DNA of 43,144 nt from Deltaproteobacteria bacterium (lineage in GTDB: Bacteria; Desulfobacterota; Binatia; UBA9968). Both the position numbers and the translations under genes were made by a program. Within the stretch, counting starts at the first letter, position 1. Every line of letters starts with the position of its first letter. The notes under the pieces are model-generated. The model saw only the letters and a list, made by a program, of their open reading frames with translations. It made no database searches and had not been told where the DNA came from. Where the stretch lies: positions 1 to 43,144 of the forward strand of contig JACPSE010000070.1 in assembly GCA_016193465.1 (NCBI GenBank). Reading direction: 5' to 3'. Positions 40,016-43,144 of the stretch are shown piece by piece.

Positions 40016-40735
40016 ATGGACATCACTACTTCAACCATTCAACTCAACACGCCAGACGGCAAGATGGACGCCTATGAGGCCCGGCCCAAGGACGGGGCTG
40101 CCCGGCCGGCCGTCGTCGTCTTGATGGAGGCCTTCGGGGTCAACAGCCACATCAAGGACGTTACCGAGCGGGTCGCGCGCGAAGGCTATGTCGCCATAGC
40201 TCCTGATCTGTACCATCGCGAGCCGGAGCGGATCGTTCCTTACAGTGAGCTGCCAAAGGCGATCGGCATTATGAATCGTCTTCAGGACCCCAAGGTCATG
40301 GACGACGTGGGCGCGGTCATCTCGCACCTGAAGTCCCAGGGTTACGTCAAGGCCAGCGCCGTCGGCATCACCGGCTTCTGCATGGGCGGCCGGTTCACTT
40401 ATCTGGCTGCGGCGCACCACAATAAGGAGATCAAAGCGGCAATGCCCTTTTACGGGGGGGGTATCCCAATGGGGAAGCCAAGCCCTCTGGATCGCACTGG
40501 AGAGATTGGCTGCCCGATGTATCTTTTCTTCGGGGCCAAGGATCCCCTTATTCCCCAGGAACATGTGGCGCAGATCAACAAGGCGCTCACGGATAATAAT
40601 AAGAAATTCACATTGAAGGTCTATCCGGAAGCCGGCCATGGCTTTTTCTGCAACGAGCGGGAGAGCTATCATGCGGATTCCGCCAAAGATGCCTGGGAAA
40701 AGTTTAAGTCCTTCTTCAGCCAGCACCTGAAGTAG
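40016..40735 (+). CDS. dienelactone hydrolase family protein
   Basis: 239 residues with GAAGGGAGG upstream. The alpha/beta-hydrolase triad is visible: nucleophile Cys in VGITGFCMGGRFTYLAAAHH, Asp in FFGAKDPLIPQEHVAQ and His in VYPEAGHGFFCNERES. The DLH family opens lactones such as dienelactone from chloroaromatic breakdown, but stand-alone chromosomal copies often have unknown esters as substrates. A strong terminator follows. No aromatic-degradation partners are near. Confidence 0.9.
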   Translation: MDITTSTIQLNTPDGKMDAYEARPKDGAARPAVVVLMEAFGVNSHIKDVTERVAREGYVAIAPDLYHREPERIVPYSELPKAIGIMNRLQDPKVMDDVGAVISHLKSQGYVKASAVGITGFCMGGRFTYLAAAHHNKEIKAAMPFYGGGIPMGKPSPLDRTGEIGCPMYLFFGAKDPLIPQEHVAQINKALTDNNKKFTLKVYPEAGHGFFCNERESYHADSAKDAWEKFKSFFSQHLK

Positions 40736-40754
40736 GCTGGCAGGAGAGCTTGCG

Positions 40755-40790
40755 AAAAGAGGAAAGGGAGGAGCCTTTCCTCTTTTTTTT
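40755..40790 (+). terminator. intrinsic terminator after the dienelactone hydrolase gene
   Basis: AAAAGAGGAAAGG (40755-40767) pairs perfectly with CCTTTCCTCTTTT (from 40774) around GAGGAG, and a T-tract follows to 40790. Thirteen base pairs plus T-tract is a strong rho-independent signal. Confidence 0.85.
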
Positions 40791-40857
40791 CTTGCCCGCA
40801 GATGTCGAAAAGACAGTTCGTTGGGTTTGTGGTAGATTGCAAAAAGGGGTTATCAAG

Positions 40858-41793
40858 GTGCTCCGGAAGAAAGCCAAGGAACAGGTTGCCGTCGGGCTTA
40901 TCCAGATGAGGGCAGGAGAGGATCCTGGGACGAATCTGGCCAAGGCCGTGGCCAGGATCGGCGCGGCCGCTAAGAAAGGGGCCCAGATCGTCTGTCTTCA
41001 GGAGCTCTTTCGTTCGCGTTATTTTGCCCAGAGCGAGGATGCGGAAAAGTTTAAACTGGCCGAGCCCATCCCCGGTCCGACCACGGAAACCTTGAGCCGG
41101 CTGGCGCTGGCAAAAAAAATCGTCATTATCACCTCGATCTTCGAGAAACGTTCGGCCGGGATCTACCACAACACCGCGGTGGTCATCGATGCGGACGGAT
41201 CGATCGTGGGAAAATACCGCAAGATGCACATTCCCGACGACCCCTGCTACTATGAAAAATTCTATTTCACTCCGGGAGACCTCGGGTTTCCCGCCTTTCG
41301 GACGCGCTACGCGAAAGTCGGCGTGCTTGTCTGCTGGGACCAATGGTTTCCTGAGGCGGCCCGCTTGACCTCTCTTGCCGGTGCCGAGATTCTCTTTTAC
41401 CCCACGGCGATCGGATGGCTCCCCACGGAGCCCCGAGGCACCGCCCGCGTCCAGCGCAGCGCCTGGGAGTTGATCCAACGGGGACACGCGGTGGCCAACG
41501 GGGTATATGTGGCTGTGGTCAATCGGGTGGGACGGGAAGGGAAACTGCGGTTTTGGGGCAGCTCCTTTGTTGCCGGTCCGTTTGGTGAAATCGTCGCCCA
41601 TGCCGGAGGCGAGAAAGAAGAGATCCTAATAGCGCCCTGTGATCTTAAAAAGATTGATGAGACACGTGAGAACTGGCCATTTCTCAGAGACCGGCGCATC
41701 GACGCCTATGGGGCCCTGACCGCCCGTTTTCTGGATAAAGACCAGGTCTCTGCCCCACCAACTTCCCTTGAAGCCTTCGCAAACAAAGAGTAA
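40858..41793 (+). CDS. aguB: N-carbamoylputrescine amidase
   Basis: 311 residues from a GTG with AAAGGGG upstream. Carbon-nitrogen hydrolase triad: Glu49 in QIVCLQELFRSRYFAQ, Lys in VGKYRKMHIPDDP and Cys in VGVLVCWDQWFPEAARL. PEPRGTARVQRSAWELIQRGH-like TEPRGTARVQRSAWELIQ and the DDPCYYEKFYFTPGD stretch match the AguB group. It splits N-carbamoylputrescine to putrescine, ammonia and CO2. Its last 26 bases overlap the agmatine deiminase frame, so both are one operon. Confidence 0.93.
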   Translation: MLRKKAKEQVAVGLIQMRAGEDPGTNLAKAVARIGAAAKKGAQIVCLQELFRSRYFAQSEDAEKFKLAEPIPGPTTETLSRLALAKKIVIITSIFEKRSAGIYHNTAVVIDADGSIVGKYRKMHIPDDPCYYEKFYFTPGDLGFPAFRTRYAKVGVLVCWDQWFPEAARLTSLAGAEILFYPTAIGWLPTEPRGTARVQRSAWELIQRGHAVANGVYVAVVNRVGREGKLRFWGSSFVAGPFGEIVAHAGGEKEEILIAPCDLKKIDETRENWPFLRDRRIDAYGALTARFLDKDQVSAPPTSLEAFANKE

Positions 41794-42847
41794 TCCACGA
41801 GGAGAACGGGGCTCGCCGCGCCGCCTCGGCTATCGCATGCCAGCGGAATGGGAGCCTCACCGGGCGACTTGGCTCGCCTGGCCGCACAATCTCGAAACCT
41901 GGCCCGATCAATTAGAGTCCGTCAAGCAGATCTGGCCTCAAATGATTCGGGCGATCTCGCCCGCCGAAGAAGTCTGTCTTGTGGTCAATGATGAACGGGA
42001 ACAGGAGGAAATCATTGCTCGCATCAGGGATGGCGGGGCGGCCATGGAGCATGTGTCGGTTTACAAAATTCCTACGGTTGATGTGTGGATCAGAGACTAT
42101 GGCCCGACCTTCATTACCAGGAGGGGGGAGGAAGATAGGCTTGCCTTCAACGATTGGATATTCAATGCCTGGGGCTGCAAGTATGAGTCCTACACGCAGG
42201 ATGATAGCGTTGCCAAACAGATAGCCGGCCTTCTCCGCGTGCCAGTTTTCGATCAGGGAGTTGTTCTCGAAGGAGGCTCCATTGATGTCAACGGAAAGGG
42301 CTCCTGCCTCACCACAGAGCAGTGTCTTTTGAACCCGAATCGCAATCCGCACCTGGGCCGGAGCGGGACCCAGAAGGTTCTCAGAGAGGGTTTAGGAGTT
42401 GATCACTTCATCTGGCTGGGCGAAGGCATTGTGGGCGATGACACGGATGGTCACATTGACGACATCGCTCGTTTTGTCAGCCCGACCACCATCGTGTGCG
42501 CTCTCGAGGAAAATCCCAAGGATGAAAACTATGTGCTGTTGCGGGAAAATTACGACCGCCTGCTAGCGGCGAGGGATCAGGATGGAAAGAAACTCGACAT
42601 TGTGCCGCTTCCTATGCCCGGCCCGGTTGTCTACGAAGGGGCGAGGCTTCCGGCCAGTTACGCCAATTTTTACATCGCCAACGGAGTGGTTCTCGTCCCT
42701 ACATACAACCACCCCAATGACCGTTCTGCGCTAGGGATACTCCGGGAGATATTTCCCGAACGTAAGGTGATCGGCATCCTCTGCGCGCCTCTCGTAGCCG
42801 GGCTAGGCGCCATCCACTGCGTAACCCAGCAGGAACCGGCCACATAG
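41768..42847 (+). CDS. aguA: agmatine deiminase
   Basis: 359 residues if the TTG at 41768 is used; the ATG at 41837 (MPAEWEPHRATWLAWPHN) is the other start. Guanidino-modifying motifs are clear: VDVWIRDYGPTFI, VVLEGGSIDVNGKG, LGEGIVGDDTDGHIDDIARF and the nucleophile Cys near the end in GLGAIHCVTQQ. This last motif usually begins GGG; here it is GLG. It converts agmatine to N-carbamoylputrescine, which AguB then hydrolyses. The 26-base overlap with aguB suggests translational coupling. Confidence 0.94.
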   Translation: MKPSQTKSNPRGERGSPRRLGYRMPAEWEPHRATWLAWPHNLETWPDQLESVKQIWPQMIRAISPAEEVCLVVNDEREQEEIIARIRDGGAAMEHVSVYKIPTVDVWIRDYGPTFITRRGEEDRLAFNDWIFNAWGCKYESYTQDDSVAKQIAGLLRVPVFDQGVVLEGGSIDVNGKGSCLTTEQCLLNPNRNPHLGRSGTQKVLREGLGVDHFIWLGEGIVGDDTDGHIDDIARFVSPTTIVCALEENPKDENYVLLRENYDRLLAARDQDGKKLDIVPLPMPGPVVYEGARLPASYANFYIANGVVLVPTYNHPNDRSALGILREIFPERKVIGILCAPLVAGLGAIHCVTQQEPAT

Positions 42848-42881
42848 GTATTGTGACTGGTCGATTCTTAAAGGGCCTTCT

Positions 42882-42906
42882 CCCCGCACCTGTCCTAGGT
42901 GTGGGG
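42882..42906 (+). terminator. hairpin after aguA
   Basis: CCCCGCACCT (42882-42891) pairs with AGGTGTGGGG (42897-42906) with one G-U wobble around GTCCT. No T-tract follows, so efficiency is uncertain. Confidence 0.55.
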
Positions 42907-42945
42907 CTAGTGTAGTGTCTCAGAAATCCGTTTAATAACTGGTGT

Positions 42946-43008
42946 CATTCTGAGCCGGAGGCGAAGAATCTCTAAAGCTGTGAGATCCTTCACTTTGTTC
43001 AGGATGGG
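42946..43008. repeat. interspersed TTCTGAG...AAGAATCTC hairpin repeat
   Basis: CATTCTGAGCCGGAGGCGAA, then GAATCTC, and the partial inverse GAGATCCTTC...TTCAGGATG form an imperfect hairpin. The same word pattern is a common intergenic repeat in many environmental genomes. Another related piece (CGAGCGAAGTATCC) lies at the window edge. No gene is seen from 42848 to the end. Confidence 0.65.
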
Positions 43009-43144
43009 AATAATAGACAGAAAGTGTTGCATTTTTACCTCGGGCACAGATGCAAATACCATCGGAAATAAGCTTCATGATGATGCCGTACAAGACCTCG
43101 GTGCTGTCGGTATCTTTGCTTCAGTCGAGCGAAGTATCCTTCTA

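Overview
The window looks like a chromosomal piece of an uncultured Gram-negative soil or subsurface bacterium. It carries tripartite tricarboxylate transporter (TTT) genes, periplasmic binding proteins with signal peptides, a lipoprotein, LemA with an M48 protease, and an agmatine-to-putrescine pair. This gene mix recalls Desulfobacterota-like, Binatia-like, Rokubacteria-like or NC10-like metagenome bins, but nothing in the window fixes the lineage. No tRNA, rRNA or CRISPR array was seen.

Layout. 1-2.1 kb: a partial ORF, a membrane HExxH protein, an odd stand-alone receiver and two divergent XRE regulators. 2.3-6.3 kb: cutA, a Nudix hydrolase, a tyrosine phenol-lyase/tryptophanase-like PLP enzyme, an acyl-CoA ligase broken by an internal deletion, and the last residues of a short-chain dehydrogenase. 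6.4-7.9 kb: a coiled-coil protein, a truncated TIR-like protein ending at a palindrome, and an SMR-like membrane protein. 8.0-11.3 kb: an FMN-dependent hydroxy-acid oxidase, lemA, an M48 protease and a zinc-ribbon protein. 11.5-17 kb: a lipoprotein and then a decayed accessory region (DUF4145-like protein, ORF6N remnant, short repeats, truncated PIN toxin). A direct repeat of about 205 bp brackets 2.2 kb of it. 17-19.8 kb: an MFS transporter, a small membrane protein, an HNH nuclease and a macrodomain protein.

19.9-30.9 kb is a catabolic and uptake region: a DUF6282-type amidohydrolase, an enolase-superfamily enzyme, two TctC-type binding proteins, a second solute-binding protein, a tandem isochorismatase-fold protein, and a tctC-tctA-prpD-tctB cluster. 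Short repeats bracket the modules, which suggests piecemeal assembly. The proteins together look like capture of a carboxylate and its conversion by lyase, epimerase and amidohydrolase steps; the substrate is unknown. 31-34.4 kb: HAD phosphatase, flavin/PNPOx-like protein, aldehyde dehydrogenase and an orphan Phd antitoxin.

The most notable structure is at about 34.6-36.3 kb. Three minus-strand genes of unknown function, two with PD-(D/E)XK-like motifs, are separated by sequences with the architecture of integron attC sites: inverted GTT/AAC cores and complementary inner arms with one extrahelical base. No integrase is visible, so this looks like a small integrase-less cassette array (CALIN). 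It is followed by a toxin-antitoxin pair fused by a one-base frameshift and flanked by 49-bp direct repeats, next to the stump of an amino-acid ABC permease. 37.4-42.9 kb returns to ordinary metabolism: a D-2-hydroxyacid dehydrogenase, a half-length MazG, an EamA transporter, a dienelactone hydrolase, N-carbamoylputrescine amidase and agmatine deiminase.
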